64,000 nt of DNA from positions 1-64,000 of the forward strand of contig NZ_JXUP01000006.1 in the NCBI RefSeq assembly GCF_001891085.1. The letters run 5' to 3'. This document shows, one piece after another, positions 26,284 through 36,367 of the stretch. Under the pieces are notes generated by a model, which saw nothing but the letters and a program-made list of their open reading frames with translations, made no database searches and had not been told where the DNA came from. A program made the translations under genes and the position numbers. Each line of letters opens with the position of its first letter. The stretch's first letter is position 1. Source of the DNA: Campylobacter concisus (GTDB lineage Bacteria; Campylobacterota; Campylobacteria; Campylobacterales; Campylobacteraceae).

Positions 26284-28086
26284 ATGGCGAAGAAATTTAT
26301 CGATGTTATGGATACAACCTTTAGAGATGGCTTTCAGTCAGTTTATGGCGCCAGAGTGCTTATGAACGATTTTTTGCCTGCGCTTGAAGCGGCCAAAGAG
26401 GCTGGCATAGAGCATTTTGAATTTGGTGGCGGAGCGAGATTTCAAAGCCTTTATTTTTACCTTAATGAAGATGCTTTTACGATGATGGATAAATTTAGAA
26501 GCATCGTAGGACCAAAAGCAAATCTTCAAACCCTAAGCAGGGGCGTAAATACCGTTACACTTGATACTGGTAGTCGCGAGCTAATCGACCTTCACGCAAA
26601 ACTTTTTAAAAAACATGGAACTACCACCATCAGAAATTTTGACGCACTAAATGACGTTGAAAATTTAAAATATTCAGGCGAAAGGATCGCTCATCATGGA
26701 CTAAAACACGAAGTCGTAGTTACGATGATGGATCTGCCTAGTGGCTGTGTGGGAGCACATGATGTTAAATTTTATGAGAAAATTTTAAGAGAAATTTTAG
26801 ATGCAAACATTCCTTATCACAGCGTTTGCTTTAAAGATGCAAGTGGTACAAGTAGCCCACAAAAGGTCTATGAAACCATAAAAATGGCTAGAAAATTATT
26901 GCCAGAAAAAACTCACATCAGACTTCACACTCATGAAACCGCAGGCGTAAGTGTGGCTTGCTATCTTGCAGCGCTTGAAGCTGGCGTTGACGGCATAGAT
27001 CTAGCCGCAAGCCCAGTAAGTGGCGGTACAAGTCAGCCAGATATCTTAACCATGCTTCACGCAGTTAAAGGCAAAAACTACGATCTTGGTGGACTTGACG
27101 TGGAGAAAATTTTAAAATACGAAAGCGTTTTGAATGATTGTTTAAAAGAGTATTTCTTGCCACCTGAGGCCGTACAAGTAAGCCCACTCATACCATTTTC
27201 ACCGATGCCTGGTGGCGCGCTTACAGCAAATACCCAGATGATGAGAGATAACAACATCTTAGATAAATTTCCAGAGGTCATCCTTGCGATGCGCGAGGTC
27301 GTGCAAAAGGGTGGATACGGCACTTCAGTGACCCCTGTTAGCCAGTTTTACTTCCAACAAGCATTTAACAATGTGATGTTTGGCAAGTGGAAGAAGATTG
27401 CCGAGGGATACGGCAAAATGGTGCTTGGCTACTTTGGCAAGACCCCAGTTACGCCTGATAAAGAGATCATCAAGCTTGCAAGCGAGCAACTAGGCTTAAA
27501 ACCAACTACAAAACACGCAGTTGATATAGCTGATAAAGATGAGAGTAAGTCGCTTGCTCATGTAAAAGAAATTCTAAAGCAAAACAATATAAAAACTACC
27601 GAAGAAAATATATTTATAGCAGCAGCTTGTAAAGAAAAGGGTATTGCATTTTTAAAAGGCGAAGCCAAAGTAAATGTAAGAAAAATCGATCCAAATGCTA
27701 AAGCAAACGAGAGCAGACAAACTCAAAGCGGCAGATATAGTGTCGTTGTAAATGGTAGCCGCTACAATGTCGAAGTAAGCGAGGGCTTTAACGACAGCAT
27801 CCAAGTAAAATCAATCACTGAAGTTGAAGGCAAGAGCGTAAAAAATGCCAAAAGTGCAGCAGCAGGTGCAACTGAAAATGATATCGTTGCAAGCTTGCCG
27901 GGCGCTGTGCATAAAATTTTAGTAAGCGCAGGAGACCATGTCAAAAAGGGGCAAGCTGTAGTCGTGCTTGAAGCAATGAAGATGGAGATAGAGGTCAAAG
28001 CCCCAAAAGATGGTGTGATAGGCTCTATTGAGGTTAGCAAAGGTCAAAGCGTCGCGAACAATCAAGTGGTAGCTAAATTTAAATAA
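26284..28086 (+). CDS. pycB: Pyruvate carboxylase subunit B (biotin-carrying)
   Basis: 600 residues from ATG 26284, preceded by GAGGTGGGTG. An in-frame ATG at 26242 lies in the terminator arm and has no Shine-Dalgarno. The N-terminal HMGL-like carboxyltransferase domain (DVMDTTFRDGFQSVYG; HETAGVSVACYLAALEAGVDGID) precedes a C-terminal biotinyl domain with VLEAMKMEIEV, Lys being the biotin site. It carboxylates pyruvate to oxaloacetate with PycA, encoded elsewhere. It is followed by pckA, so oxaloacetate synthesis and gluconeogenesis are grouped. Oxaloacetate decarboxylase alpha is the alternative; synteny with C. jejuni favours PycB. Confidence 0.9.
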   Translation: MAKKFIDVMDTTFRDGFQSVYGARVLMNDFLPALEAAKEAGIEHFEFGGGARFQSLYFYLNEDAFTMMDKFRSIVGPKANLQTLSRGVNTVTLDTGSRELIDLHAKLFKKHGTTTIRNFDALNDVENLKYSGERIAHHGLKHEVVVTMMDLPSGCVGAHDVKFYEKILREILDANIPYHSVCFKDASGTSSPQKVYETIKMARKLLPEKTHIRLHTHETAGVSVACYLAALEAGVDGIDLAASPVSGGTSQPDILTMLHAVKGKNYDLGGLDVEKILKYESVLNDCLKEYFLPPEAVQVSPLIPFSPMPGGALTANTQMMRDNNILDKFPEVILAMREVVQKGGYGTSVTPVSQFYFQQAFNNVMFGKWKKIAEGYGKMVLGYFGKTPVTPDKEIIKLASEQLGLKPTTKHAVDIADKDESKSLAHVKEILKQNNIKTTEENIFIAAACKEKGIAFLKGEAKVNVRKIDPNAKANESRQTQSGRYSVVVNGSRYNVEVSEGFNDSIQVKSITEVEGKSVKNAKSAAAGATENDIVASLPGAVHKILVSAGDHVKKGQAVVVLEAMKMEIEVKAPKDGVIGSIEVSKGQSVANNQVVAKFK

Positions 28087-28189
28087 ATTTGCCACTTTTA
28101 AAAAGATAGTGTTAAGCGAAATTTGATTAACATTTTGATGACTTTTAGGTCAGAATTTATAAAAAATGAAAATTTTAAAAGGAAACAAC

Positions 28190-29767
28190 ATGATAAATAA
28201 ACTAGACGAGCTAGGTCTAAAGGAGATCAAAAAGATAAATCATAATCTAAGCTACGACGAGCTTTTTGAGCTTGAAAAGGCAAACAACGAGGGCAGGGTT
28301 TCAAGCAACGGCACATTTATGGTTGATACGGGAATTTTTACTGGAAGAAGCCCAAAAGATAAATATTTCGTCAAGCAAGATCCAAGCCAAAAATACATCG
28401 CTTGGGGCAAGATAAATCAGCCTATCACAAAAGAGCTTTTTGACAAGCTTCTTAAAAAAGCAAAAGATCAGCTTAGTGGCAAGGAAATTTTCATCCAAGA
28501 CGCATTTTGTGGAGCTAGCAAAAAGAGTCAAAAATCAGTACGCTTTGTCACTGAAGTAGCGTGGCAAGCACACTTTGTAAAAAATATGTTTATCCGTCCA
28601 AGTGAAGCAGAGCTGGCTAAATTTGAGCCTGATTTTGTAGTATATAACGCTTGCAAGACAAAAAATGAGGACTACAAGGCTGATGGGCTACATTCAGAGG
28701 TTTTTGTTATCTTTAATGTCGAGGAAAATGTCGCAGTGATCGGCGGCACATGGTATGGCGGCGAGATGAAAAAGGGCATTTTTTCTATGATGAACTACTG
28801 GTTGCCACTTGAAGGCAAACTAAGTATGCACTGCTCTGCAAACGTAGGCGAGAAGGGCGATACAGCGCTATTTTTTGGCCTATCTGGCACTGGTAAAACT
28901 ACACTTTCAACCGATCCAAAACGCAAACTAATAGGCGATGACGAGCACGGCTGGGACGATGATGGGGTGTTTAACTTTGAGGGTGGCTGCTACGCAAAAT
29001 GTATCAACCTTGATCCAAGTAGCGAGCCAGAAATTTATGCAGCGATCAGACGTGATGCGTTACTTGAAAACGTTGTAGCTGACGAAAAGGGCGTGGTTGA
29101 TTACAAAGACGGCTCAAAAACTGAAAATACACGCGTGAGCTATCCAATCTATCACATCGATAACTATGAGCCAAGCTCAAGCGCTGGCCATCCAAAAAAT
29201 ATCATCTTTTTAAGTGCTGATGCTTTTGGCGTGCTCCCTCCAGTTGCAAAGCTGACAAAAGAGCAGGCGATGTATTATTTCCTAAGTGGCTACACAGCAA
29301 AAGTTGCTGGCACAGAGCGCGGTATAACTGAACCTGTCGCTACTTTTAGTGCTTGCTTTGGCGAGCCATTTATGCCACTTCACCCAACTGTTTATGCAAA
29401 ACTACTAGGTGAGAAGATCGATAAACACGGCGTTAATGTCTATCTTGTAAATACAGGCTGGAGCGGCGGTGCTTACGGCGTTGGCAAGCGTATGAGCATA
29501 AAAGCAACTCGTGCTTGCATAAATGCGATCCTTGATGGCAGCATCACAAAATGTGAGTTTGAAAATTTTGATAAATTTAACTTTGCTATCCCAAAAGAGC
29601 TTGATGGCGTCGAGACAAAACTGCTAAATCCTATAAACACATGGGCAAATCCAGCTCAGTATAACGCTTCACGCGATAAGCTAGCTAAAATGTTTGTTGA
29701 AAATTTCAAACGCTATGAAGATGTAAAAGAGGGTGTTGAATACGCTAAAGCTGGTCCAAGAGCTTAA
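28190..29767 (+). CDS. pckA: Phosphoenolpyruvate carboxykinase (ATP)
   Basis: 525 residues from ATG 28190, preceded by AAAAGGAAAC. An in-frame ATG eight codons upstream lacks that spacing. It has the P-loop [15 protein letters not shown], the metal-site [11 protein letters not shown] and the [15 protein letters not shown] segment of ATP-type PEPCK. It converts oxaloacetate to PEP, the entry to gluconeogenesis in Campylobacter, which lack a full Embden-Meyerhof route from sugars. A strong hairpin follows. Confidence 0.97.
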   Translation: MINKLDELGLKEIKKINHNLSYDELFELEKANNEGRVSSNGTFMVDTGIFTGRSPKDKYFVKQDPSQKYIAWGKINQPITKELFDKLLKKAKDQLSGKEIFIQDAFCGASKKSQKSVRFVTEVAWQAHFVKNMFIRPSEAELAKFEPDFVVYNACKTKNEDYKADGLHSEVFVIFNVEENVAVIGGTWYGGEMKKGIFSMMNYWLPLEGKLSMHCSANVGEKGDTALFFGLSGTGKTTLSTDPKRKLIGDDEHGWDDDGVFNFEGGCYAKCINLDPSSEPEIYAAIRRDALLENVVADEKGVVDYKDGSKTENTRVSYPIYHIDNYEPSSSAGHPKNIIFLSADAFGVLPPVAKLTKEQAMYYFLSGYTAKVAGTERGITEPVATFSACFGEPFMPLHPTVYAKLLGEKIDKHGVNVYLVNTGWSGGAYGVGKRMSIKATRACINAILDGSITKCEFENFDKFNFAIPKELDGVETKLLNPINTWANPAQYNASRDKLAKMFVENFKRYEDVKEGVEYAKAGPRA

Positions 29768-29776
29768 TTTATATAT

Positions 29777-29801
29777 AGCCTTGCAAAGAGTTTGCAAGGC
29801 T
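29777..29801 (+). terminator. pckA terminator hairpin
   Basis: Eleven-base perfect arms AGCCTTGCAAA/TTTGCAAGGCT with a three-base loop, ten bases after the pckA stop. The downstream side is TGTTCCTAAT, with few Ts, so it may rely on the strong stem. Confidence 0.7.
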
Positions 29802-30104
29802 GTTCCTAATATCTTACAAGAATTTTTAGTTAATATTTTTTATATGACTAAATTTAAAGTATTTCTCTTCTAAATTATAAGCTCAAGTTATTACATTTGT
29901 AAATTTATTCTAGTAAGTAACAAAATATTAGATATTGCCAAATATATGAGTTACTAACAAAATTTTCCTATTACACTTAGTCCCTAGTTTTTCTTTTTGC
30001 GCTTGAACCAGTTATCAAATATCATTTATTGTGTTGTTTTCTAAAAATTTTTATAGGTTTGAGAGGAGGAGATAGATCGCATAAATTTAGGGTAAAAAGA
30101 AAAA
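29802..30104. other. Intergenic spacer between pckA and the dctA-like gene, no gene seen
   Basis: About 300 bases of AT-rich DNA between two convergent units. I see no ORF with coding character, no tRNA and no strong hairpin other than the two bounding terminators. A purine-rich GAGAGGAGGAG at about 30061-30070 looks like a Shine-Dalgarno but precedes no ORF. Confidence 0.5.
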
Positions 30105-30126
30105 ATAAGGGCAAAGCTGCCCTTAT
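30105..30126 (-). terminator. Terminator of the yebC-ppiB-dctA operon
   Basis: ATAAGGGCA/TGCCCTTAT with a four-base loop. On the minus strand it is followed by TTTTTTCTTTTT, a classical rho-independent terminator, 16 bases after the transporter stop. Confidence 0.9.
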
Positions 30127-30141
30127 AGTTATAAAGTTATA

Positions 30142-31497
30142 TTATGAGTGAAAGTGAAATTCCTCAGGATGATCTAGTGCGTATCTAAATTTATCCATAT
30201 CGACTTTTTTATCCCAGATAGAAACTATCATGCAGCCAACGGCATTACCGCAGAGATTGCCAACAGCACGCATTTCTGACATAAATTTATCAACGCCAAG
30301 TAGCACGGCTACGGTGACGACTGGTATGCCAGTGCTTGGAAGTGCGCTTAGTGTTCCAGCAAGGACGACAAAGCCTGATCCTGTCACGCCAACAGCGCCT
30401 TTGCTTGTGATCATTAGTACGATTAAAATGCTTATTAGATGCTCAAAGCTTAGCGGGATGTTGAAAGCTTGAGCTAAGAAGATAACGCTTAAACTTAGAT
30501 AGATGTTGGTGCAGTCAAGGTTAAATGAGTAGCCAGTTGGAATGATAAGTCCAACAGCGCCTCTATTTATACCAGCTGATTCTAGCTTTTGCATAAGTGG
30601 TGCAAGAGCTGTTTCGCTCGAGCTTGTCGCAAAGACTACCAATACCTCTTTTGAGATAAAACGCATAAATTTAAAGACATTGATTTTTGCAAAATAGCAG
30701 ATAACACCAAGCACGACAAATATGAAAAAGCAGCTTGCAAGTGCCATAACAACCAAAAGCTCCATCATGCCAAGAAGCGTTCCGATACCAAATTTGCCGA
30801 TCAGATAAGCCATAGCTGAAAATGCAGCCACTGGGCTAAAGAGCATAAGCCAGCTAAGAAGTTTTAAGACATAGTGCTGAATAAATTCAAGTGGCTTTAG
30901 GCAAGCTTGTTTTTTATCATGTGCTAGTAGCGAAAGCACGATGGCAACAATAATGGCCATGAAAAGTACTTGAAGTGTGTTTGATTTTATAAATGGATCA
31001 AGTATATGCACGTAAGGGAAGATGTCATCTACTGGCACAGCACCTCTTAAAAGATGAAGCGTATGTGCTACAAATCCGCTATTTGCGTCCATATTTGCAG
31101 CCTGAGATGTAAATTTAGCTACGCTTGAGGCATCAAGCTGAGTGTAGTCAAGATTCATACCATGTCCTGGACGAAGTGTCTCGCCAAAGATGATACCAAC
31201 AGCAAGCGCAAGTGTGCTAACTATCTCAAAATAGATAAATGCCTTTAATCCAATAGATCCAAGATCTTTTAGGCTCTCAAGTCCAACGATACCTGAAACG
31301 ATCGTTAAAAAGATAATAGGACCGATTAAAATTTTAAGTGCTTTTATAAAATAATCAATGCCTGGTTTGCTTGCTATACCAAGCTCAGGCGCGACCATGC
31401 CAACGATAACGCCACCAACAATACCGATCACAACCCAAAAGGCAAGATTGGTAAATAATCTTACAGCAAGATTTCCTTGCTTTTTAGCATTATTCAT
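30142..31497 (-). CDS. Dicarboxylate/amino acid:cation symporter (DctA/GltP family)
   Basis: 451 residues with about eight membrane helices and two re-entrant hairpins. Hairpin 1 carries the serine-rich ATSSSETALAPL, and TM7 has SFNLDCTNIYL, the family's NMDGT-like motif with DCT in place of DGT. The C-terminal GSGFVVLAGTLSALP segment forms hairpin 2. Family members import C4-dicarboxylates or aspartate/glutamate with Na+ or H+. C. jejuni DctA is the closest functional candidate I know, but the substrate here is not proved. It follows ppiB by 12 bases. Confidence 0.88.
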   Translation of the reverse strand: MNNAKKQGNLAVRLFTNLAFWVVIGIVGGVIVGMVAPELGIASKPGIDYFIKALKILIGPIIFLTIVSGIVGLESLKDLGSIGLKAFIYFEIVSTLALAVGIIFGETLRPGHGMNLDYTQLDASSVAKFTSQAANMDANSGFVAHTLHLLRGAVPVDDIFPYVHILDPFIKSNTLQVLFMAIIVAIVLSLLAHDKKQACLKPLEFIQHYVLKLLSWLMLFSPVAAFSAMAYLIGKFGIGTLLGMMELLVVMALASCFFIFVVLGVICYFAKINVFKFMRFISKEVLVVFATSSSETALAPLMQKLESAGINRGAVGLIIPTGYSFNLDCTNIYLSLSVIFLAQAFNIPLSFEHLISILIVLMITSKGAVGVTGSGFVVLAGTLSALPSTGIPVVTVAVLLGVDKFMSEMRAVGNLCGNAVGCMIVSIWDKKVDMDKFRYALDHPEEFHFHS

Positions 31498-31509
31498 AAA
31501 TTTTCCCCT

Positions 31510-32004
31510 TTATAGGCTTTCTCTGATCTTAGCAGAGATGATCTTATCGCCTTGTCTTATGGCGTCAAGCACCTTTAGGCTCTCTTCATCAACACATTTT
31601 CCAAAGACTGTATGCACGCCATCAAGATGAGGTTGCTTGCTATGACAGATGAAAAACTGTGATCCGCCAGTATCACGTCCCGCATGAGCCATGCTAAGGC
31701 TACCGCGCTCGTGTTTTACCTTTTGCTTATCGCATTCACATTTTATTCTCCAGCCAAGACCGCCTGTGCCTGTTCCATTTGGGCAGCCACCTTGGATGAC
31801 AAAATTTGGTATAACTCTGTGAAAATTTAGACCATTATAAAAGCCCGATTTTATCAAATGTACAAAATTTGTAACAGCTTGTGGAGCTTCCTCGGCAAAA
31901 AGTTCAAGTCTGATCTCGCCTTTGTCTGTCTCTAAAACTGCAAATTTATCTTTTTTAAGCTCATCTAAATTTATGTCATAAACTTTTAATTCATCAAAAC
32001 GCAT
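31510..32004 (-). CDS. ppiB: Peptidyl-prolyl cis-trans isomerase, cyclophilin type
   Basis: 164 residues with no signal peptide, so cytoplasmic. Core motifs are [28 protein letters not shown] (positions about 48-75, catalytic Arg in FHRVI) and [16 protein letters not shown]. It catalyses proline isomerisation in protein folding. It lies 11 bases after yebC and 12 before the DctA-like gene. Confidence 0.95.
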   Translation of the reverse strand: MRFDELKVYDINLDELKKDKFAVLETDKGEIRLELFAEEAPQAVTNFVHLIKSGFYNGLNFHRVIPNFVIQGGCPNGTGTGGLGWRIKCECDKQKVKHERGSLSMAHAGRDTGGSQFFICHSKQPHLDGVHTVFGKCVDEESLKVLDAIRQGDKIISAKIRESL

Positions 32005-32015
32005 GTATTTCCTTT

Positions 32016-32723
32016 TTATTCGATATTTGTATAAACTGCTTGGACGTCATCGTCGTCTTCTAGCTTGTCAAGAAGCCTCTCGACCTCAAGCATTTGCTCT
32101 TCATTTAGGCTCACGGTTTGATTTGGTAAGTACTGAAGTGAAGCTTTTTTAACTACTAAATTTAGCTTCTCTATGCCTTCATGAAGTGTGCCAAAATTTG
32201 CGTAATCGCCATAAACAAATAGTGCGTTTTCGTCTTCTTCGATGTCACTTAGACCATAATCAATCAGCTCAAGCTCGATCTCTTCGATATCTGCACTTGG
32301 TTTTTCAAGCTCAAAAACGCTCTTTCTTGTAAACATAAAGCTAAGGCTGCCACTTGGCAAAATTTCTCCGCCATTTTTGCTAAATATCGCTTTTACATTT
32401 GCAACTGTTCTTGTTGGATTGTCAGTCGCACACTCAACGATGATTTGCACGCCGTGAGCTGCTTTGCCGTCATAAAAAATAGTCTTAATATCGGCGCTAT
32501 CTTTGCCATTTGCTCTTTTTATAGCTGCATCGATGTTGTCTTTTGGCATATTTTCAGCTTTTGCTGCTGCGATAGCTGCACGAAGTTTAGGGTTCATATC
32601 TGGATCACAACCACCATCTTTTGCGGCTACTGTTATAGCTTTTGCAAGTTTTGGAAATACCTTGCTCATCTTATCCCATCTAGCTTCTTTTGCCGCTCTT
32701 CGGTACTCAAATGCTCGTCCCAT
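32016..32723 (-). CDS. YebC/PmpR-family DNA-binding or translation factor
   Basis: 235 residues. The N-terminal [25 protein letters not shown] resembles the usual AGHSKWANIKHRK start, adapted, and is followed by [15 protein letters not shown] and [14 protein letters not shown], all conserved in TACO1/YebC. Members were described as transcription regulators; recent work links some to relief of ribosome stalling at prolines. First gene of the leftward operon, divergent from the GNAT gene. Confidence 0.92.
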   Translation of the reverse strand: MGRAFEYRRAAKEARWDKMSKVFPKLAKAITVAAKDGGCDPDMNPKLRAAIAAAKAENMPKDNIDAAIKRANGKDSADIKTIFYDGKAAHGVQIIVECATDNPTRTVANVKAIFSKNGGEILPSGSLSFMFTRKSVFELEKPSADIEEIELELIDYGLSDIEEDENALFVYGDYANFGTLHEGIEKLNLVVKKASLQYLPNQTVSLNEEQMLEVERLLDKLEDDDDVQAVYTNIE

Positions 32724-32866
32724 AAATATCCTTAAATAAATTTTTTACGGATTATAACTAAAAAAATTTTATACTTTTTTAAAACATTTTTACTTTGCCT
32801 ATTGGGGATTATTGATTTGTAAATCGCAGGTTGATATTTGGTAAAAATTTAAGCTAGAGTTTTATA

Positions 32867-33430
32867 ATGACACACATGATACAAAATGCTCAAAAACAAG
32901 ATGCAAAAAGCTGCATAAAGCTACTAAATCTAGCAATGGAGGATATCGCCTACAAGCTAAGTGGCTACGATGATCCTATTAAAAGTGATGAAATTTTAGA
33001 AATTTTTTTCAAAAGTGAGACAAATAGACTAAGCTATAAAAATGTCTTTGTTTATAAAAATAACGAGGAAATCATCGCTGCTATGTGTGTATATTTTGGT
33101 GGCGACGCGGAGCAGCTTGATAGAGAAATTTCACAACATTTAAAGGCTCTTGGCAAAGATGACAAGGTAGAAAAAGAGTGTTTTGACGATGAGTTTTATA
33201 TAGATAGTATCGCTGTTGATGAAAATTTTAGAGGCCAAGGGCTTGCAAAAGAGCTCATAAGGCATTCATTTGTCGTAGCAAAAGAATTAGGGCATAAAAA
33301 GGTTTCATTAATAGTAGATACAAATAAGCCAAAAGTTCGTAAATTTTACGAGAGCCTTGGCTTTAAATTTAATGTCAAGAAAATTGTAAATTTACACGAA
33401 TACGACCACATGATAAAGGAGATAATATGA
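32867..33430 (+). CDS. GNAT-family N-acetyltransferase
   Basis: 187 residues. The acetyl-CoA binding motif A is visible as IDSIAVDENFRGQGLAKELI (about 108-127), followed by the C-terminal KVRKFYESLGFKF motif B. The N-terminal half is diverged and gives no substrate clue. ATG 32867 is chosen; a second in-frame ATG three codons on is possible. It overlaps copZ by four bases (ATGA), so it is the head of the copper operon, at least by arrangement. The acetylated substrate is unknown. Confidence 0.85.
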   Translation: MTHMIQNAQKQDAKSCIKLLNLAMEDIAYKLSGYDDPIKSDEILEIFFKSETNRLSYKNVFVYKNNEEIIAAMCVYFGGDAEQLDREISQHLKALGKDDKVEKECFDDEFYIDSIAVDENFRGQGLAKELIRHSFVVAKELGHKKVSLIVDTNKPKVRKFYESLGFKFNVKKIVNLHEYDHMIKEII

Positions 33431-33630
33431 AAACATTTGAAGTAAACAATATCCACTGCCAAAACTGCGCAAACACTATAAAAAACGCACTTGAAGATGA
33501 CTTTGGCGAGATAAAAGTCGATCTTAGCAAAGAGCCAAGACAAGTAAGCGTCGATATAAAAGATGGCGATGTAGAGAAATTTAAATCAGAAATGGCTGAT
33601 CTTGGATTTGACGTTATAAAGGAGCTTTGA
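33427..33630 (+). CDS. copZ: CopZ-like heavy-metal-associated domain protein
   Basis: 67 residues, a single HMA ferredoxin-like domain. The metal-binding pair is C11-x2-C14 in NIHCQNCANT, with His in place of the usual Met-x-Cys start. Such proteins carry Cu(I) to CopA. It starts inside the GNAT stop and ends two bases before the copA start. Strong Shine-Dalgarno AAGGAG. Confidence 0.88.
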   Translation: MKTFEVNNIHCQNCANTIKNALEDDFGEIKVDLSKEPRQVSVDIKDGDVEKFKSEMADLGFDVIKEL

Positions 33631-33631
33631 T

Positions 33632-35809
33632 ATGCCTTTAAAAGTCAAACTAAATATAGCTGGAATGAGCTGCGTAAATTGCTCAAACGCTATCGAGAAG
33701 GTTTCTAAAAAGATAGATGGGGTGCTTGAAGCAAATGTAAATTTTGCAAATGCAAGCGGCGAATTTGTCCTAAAAGACGCTAGCGTGCGTGAAGTTTTAG
33801 AGCAAAAGATAAAGAAGCTTGGCTATTTTGTGGCGACAAATATTGATGAATTTGAAGCCAAAAGAGACGAGCATATAACTGCGATCAGAAATAAATTTAT
33901 ATTTGCATTTCTAGCGAGCATGGTCATCATGGCGCTTGAGATGTTTGTAAGGCCTAGCGTGGTTGTAAATTTAGCCATTTTAGCGCTTGGATTTTTGGTG
34001 CTAGCTTTTAGTGGCAAAGACTTCTTTGCTCACGCCATAGAGGCTGTTAAAAACAAAAACTACGATATGAACGTGCTTGTAGCTCTTGGAAGCGGCAGTG
34101 CATTTTTATACTCGCTTTTTGTTGTGATCTTTTCAGATTTCATCCCAGATGATCTAAAAAATGTCTATGTCTCGGGCGCAGCGATGATAATAGCCTTTGT
34201 TTTGCTAGGTAAGTATCTTGAAGAGCGCTCAAAGGCAAAGGCAGGCGACTACCTAAAGACGCTACTTAAAATTTCGCCAAAGACCGCCTTTTTGGTCATG
34301 CCAGATGGACATAGTAAAGAGGTAAATGTAAATGAGCTAAAAGTAGGCGACATCGTCATCGTAAAAAATGGCTACAACATTCCAAGTGATGGCGTGATAG
34401 TTCAAGGTGGCGCTGAGATAGATGCTTCGATGCTAACAGGCGAGAGCTTGCCAGTTTATAAAGAGGTGGGAGATGGCGTATTTGCCGGCACTCTAAACAC
34501 AAATGGCTACATAAGCGTCAAGGTGACAAAGAGCTCTTACGAGAGCTTGCTATCTCAAATTTTAAACCTACTAAGCGACGCTAGCTCTAAAAAGATGCCT
34601 ATCGGACGGCTGGCTGACAAGATAGCAAACATCTTTGTGCCAAGTGTCGTGGCGATCTCAGTTCTTACATTTTTAATATGGATAATTTTTAGTGGAAATT
34701 TCGCCTATGCGATCTCTAGCGCGATCTGCGTGCTTATCATCTCATGCCCATGCGCACTAGGACTTGCCACGCCAATAGCAATAGTAAGCGCGCTTGCACG
34801 TGGTGCAAAAGCTGGAATTTTAGTAAAAAATCCAGAAGTTTTAGAGCTAATAAAAGATGCTAAATTCGTAGCATTTGACAAAACAGGCACACTTAGTAAA
34901 GGACAAATCAGCGTCAAAAGCTTAAATTTAAGCGAGCAAGATTTAGCTCTTATCGCTTCTGCTGAAAATTTAAGTGAGCATCTCATCTCAAAAGCTATCG
35001 TTAGATATGCAAAGCAAAAATGTATAGATTTACAAAAGCTAAATGGAAAATTTCAAAATGTTGTCGGGCAAGGCATCATCTATGAGGATGAGAATAATCA
35101 GATAATAATCGGAAACGAAAAGCTGCTTTTGGCAAATGAAGTAAGTTTAAATCCGGATGAAAGTAACGCTATAAAAGAGGCTACAAACGATGGAAGCGGC
35201 GTCATACTTTGTACTATAAATAAAAAATTTGTTGGTTTTTTAACGCTTAGTGATGAGCTAAAAGACGAGGCAAGCGATGTTATAAACGAGCTTACAAGTC
35301 TAAATTTACAAAGTGTGATCCTTTCAGGCGATGATGAGAAAGTAGTTGCAAGCATCGCTAAGAAGCTAAATGTGAGTAAATATCACGCAAATATGCTGCC
35401 TGAAGATAAATTTAATGAGATAAAAGAGCTTACAAATCATGGTGGCGTTATCTTTGTTGGAGATGGCGTAAACGACTCACCATCACTTAAAGAAGCAAGT
35501 GTTGGTATCGCTATGAACTCGGGCTCAGATATAGCAAAAGGTGCTGGAGATATCGTGCTTATTAAAAATGATTTGCGTGGAGTGACTGGACTAGTTAGAT
35601 TAGCAAATGCTACTATGGCAAACATAAAAGAAAATTTATTTTGGGCATTTATGTATAACGCGATTTGTATTCCAGTGGCTGCAGGCGTGCTCTACCCTGT
35701 CTTTGGGCTACTTTTAAGCCCAGTTTATGGCTCAATGGCGATGTGTCTTAGCTCTGTTACTGTCGTTTTAAACGCACTTAGACTTAGATATCTACGACTT
35801 AAGGATTAA
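33632..35809 (+). CDS. copA: Copper-exporting P1B-type ATPase
   Basis: 725 residues. An N-terminal HMA domain (GMSCVNC, C14/C17) is followed by the membrane domain with the transport motif SCPCALGLATP (P1B-1 type, Cu+), the phosphorylation motif DKTGTLS and GDGVNDSP in the hinge. The TGES motif is present as MLTGESLPV. It exports Cu(I) from the cytoplasm. It is coupled to copZ with a one-base gap and to the downstream TorD-like gene with a three-base gap. Confidence 0.96.
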   Translation: MPLKVKLNIAGMSCVNCSNAIEKVSKKIDGVLEANVNFANASGEFVLKDASVREVLEQKIKKLGYFVATNIDEFEAKRDEHITAIRNKFIFAFLASMVIMALEMFVRPSVVVNLAILALGFLVLAFSGKDFFAHAIEAVKNKNYDMNVLVALGSGSAFLYSLFVVIFSDFIPDDLKNVYVSGAAMIIAFVLLGKYLEERSKAKAGDYLKTLLKISPKTAFLVMPDGHSKEVNVNELKVGDIVIVKNGYNIPSDGVIVQGGAEIDASMLTGESLPVYKEVGDGVFAGTLNTNGYISVKVTKSSYESLLSQILNLLSDASSKKMPIGRLADKIANIFVPSVVAISVLTFLIWIIFSGNFAYAISSAICVLIISCPCALGLATPIAIVSALARGAKAGILVKNPEVLELIKDAKFVAFDKTGTLSKGQISVKSLNLSEQDLALIASAENLSEHLISKAIVRYAKQKCIDLQKLNGKFQNVVGQGIIYEDENNQIIIGNEKLLLANEVSLNPDESNAIKEATNDGSGVILCTINKKFVGFLTLSDELKDEASDVINELTSLNLQSVILSGDDEKVVASIAKKLNVSKYHANMLPEDKFNEIKELTNHGGVIFVGDGVNDSPSLKEASVGIAMNSGSDIAKGAGDIVLIKNDLRGVTGLVRLANATMANIKENLFWAFMYNAICIPVAAGVLYPVFGLLLSPVYGSMAMCLSSVTVVLNALRLRYLRLKD

Positions 35810-35812
35810 AAT

Positions 35813-36352
35813 TTGAAACTTGGAGAACTTTATAGCGTTGTAGCGGCTGCGATTGCTGCAAATTTTAGTGGCATTTTGGATGTTTCATCTTTTATGCGTA
35901 TCAAAAAGACAAATGCGTGGATAACGCAGACTAATAGCGAAGCAAATAAAAAAGGCAATGAGCTTTATACCAAATTTATCAAAGATGAAAGTAGTGCTGC
36001 TTTATGTGACGATTTTGTCATTTTAAAGTCAAAATTTGAGGCAAGTTACTATTTTTCGTCTGCAAAAGATGATCTAGCTCAATTTTATAAGGCTATAAAT
36101 TTTCAGCCAAAAATGGGCGAGGTTGATAGCATCTCAAATCAGCTAATTTTATTAGCAAATATCTTAAAAAGTGAAGCATCTAAGGAGTCTATGAAGCTTC
36201 TTGCAGCTTTTAGTGTCTCATTTTTCTTGCCTTATGCTAAACAGCTTTCAAAAGATATCCAAAAAGACGCAACTAGCAATTTTTATAAATCAATGGGATA
36301 TTTTTTAGAGGATTTTTGCCTAGTTTTAGAAACTATTATTGGCAAGGCTTAG
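35813..36352 (+). CDS. TorD-like chaperone candidate (all-alpha protein)
   Basis: 179 residues from TTG 35813, with AAGGA seven bases upstream. The protein is all-helical. Its layout, with a FYKAINFQPKMGEVDSISNQLILLANIL segment (about 88-115) and a C-terminal FFLPYAKQLSKDIQ then FYKSMGYFLEDF, resembles the TorD/DmsD family of Tat-substrate chaperones for molybdoenzymes. This is pattern reading, not a firm match, and key DH/DHL residues of classical TorD are altered. It lies three bases after copA and its stop is inside a bidirectional hairpin. Confidence 0.5.
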   Translation: MKLGELYSVVAAAIAANFSGILDVSSFMRIKKTNAWITQTNSEANKKGNELYTKFIKDESSAALCDDFVILKSKFEASYYFSSAKDDLAQFYKAINFQPKMGEVDSISNQLILLANILKSEASKESMKLLAAFSVSFFLPYAKQLSKDIQKDATSNFYKSMGYFLEDFCLVLETIIGKA

Positions 36353-36367
36353 TTTTAAGCCTGTGCC
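36341..36367. terminator. Bidirectional hairpin spanning two convergent stop codons
   Basis: GGCA plus AGGCTTA, loop GTTT, then TAAGCCT plus TGCC with one bulged G. The TAG of the TorD-like gene and the TAA of the convergent gene both lie within it, only two bases apart. It probably ends both transcripts, although neither side has a long U-run. Confidence 0.6.
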
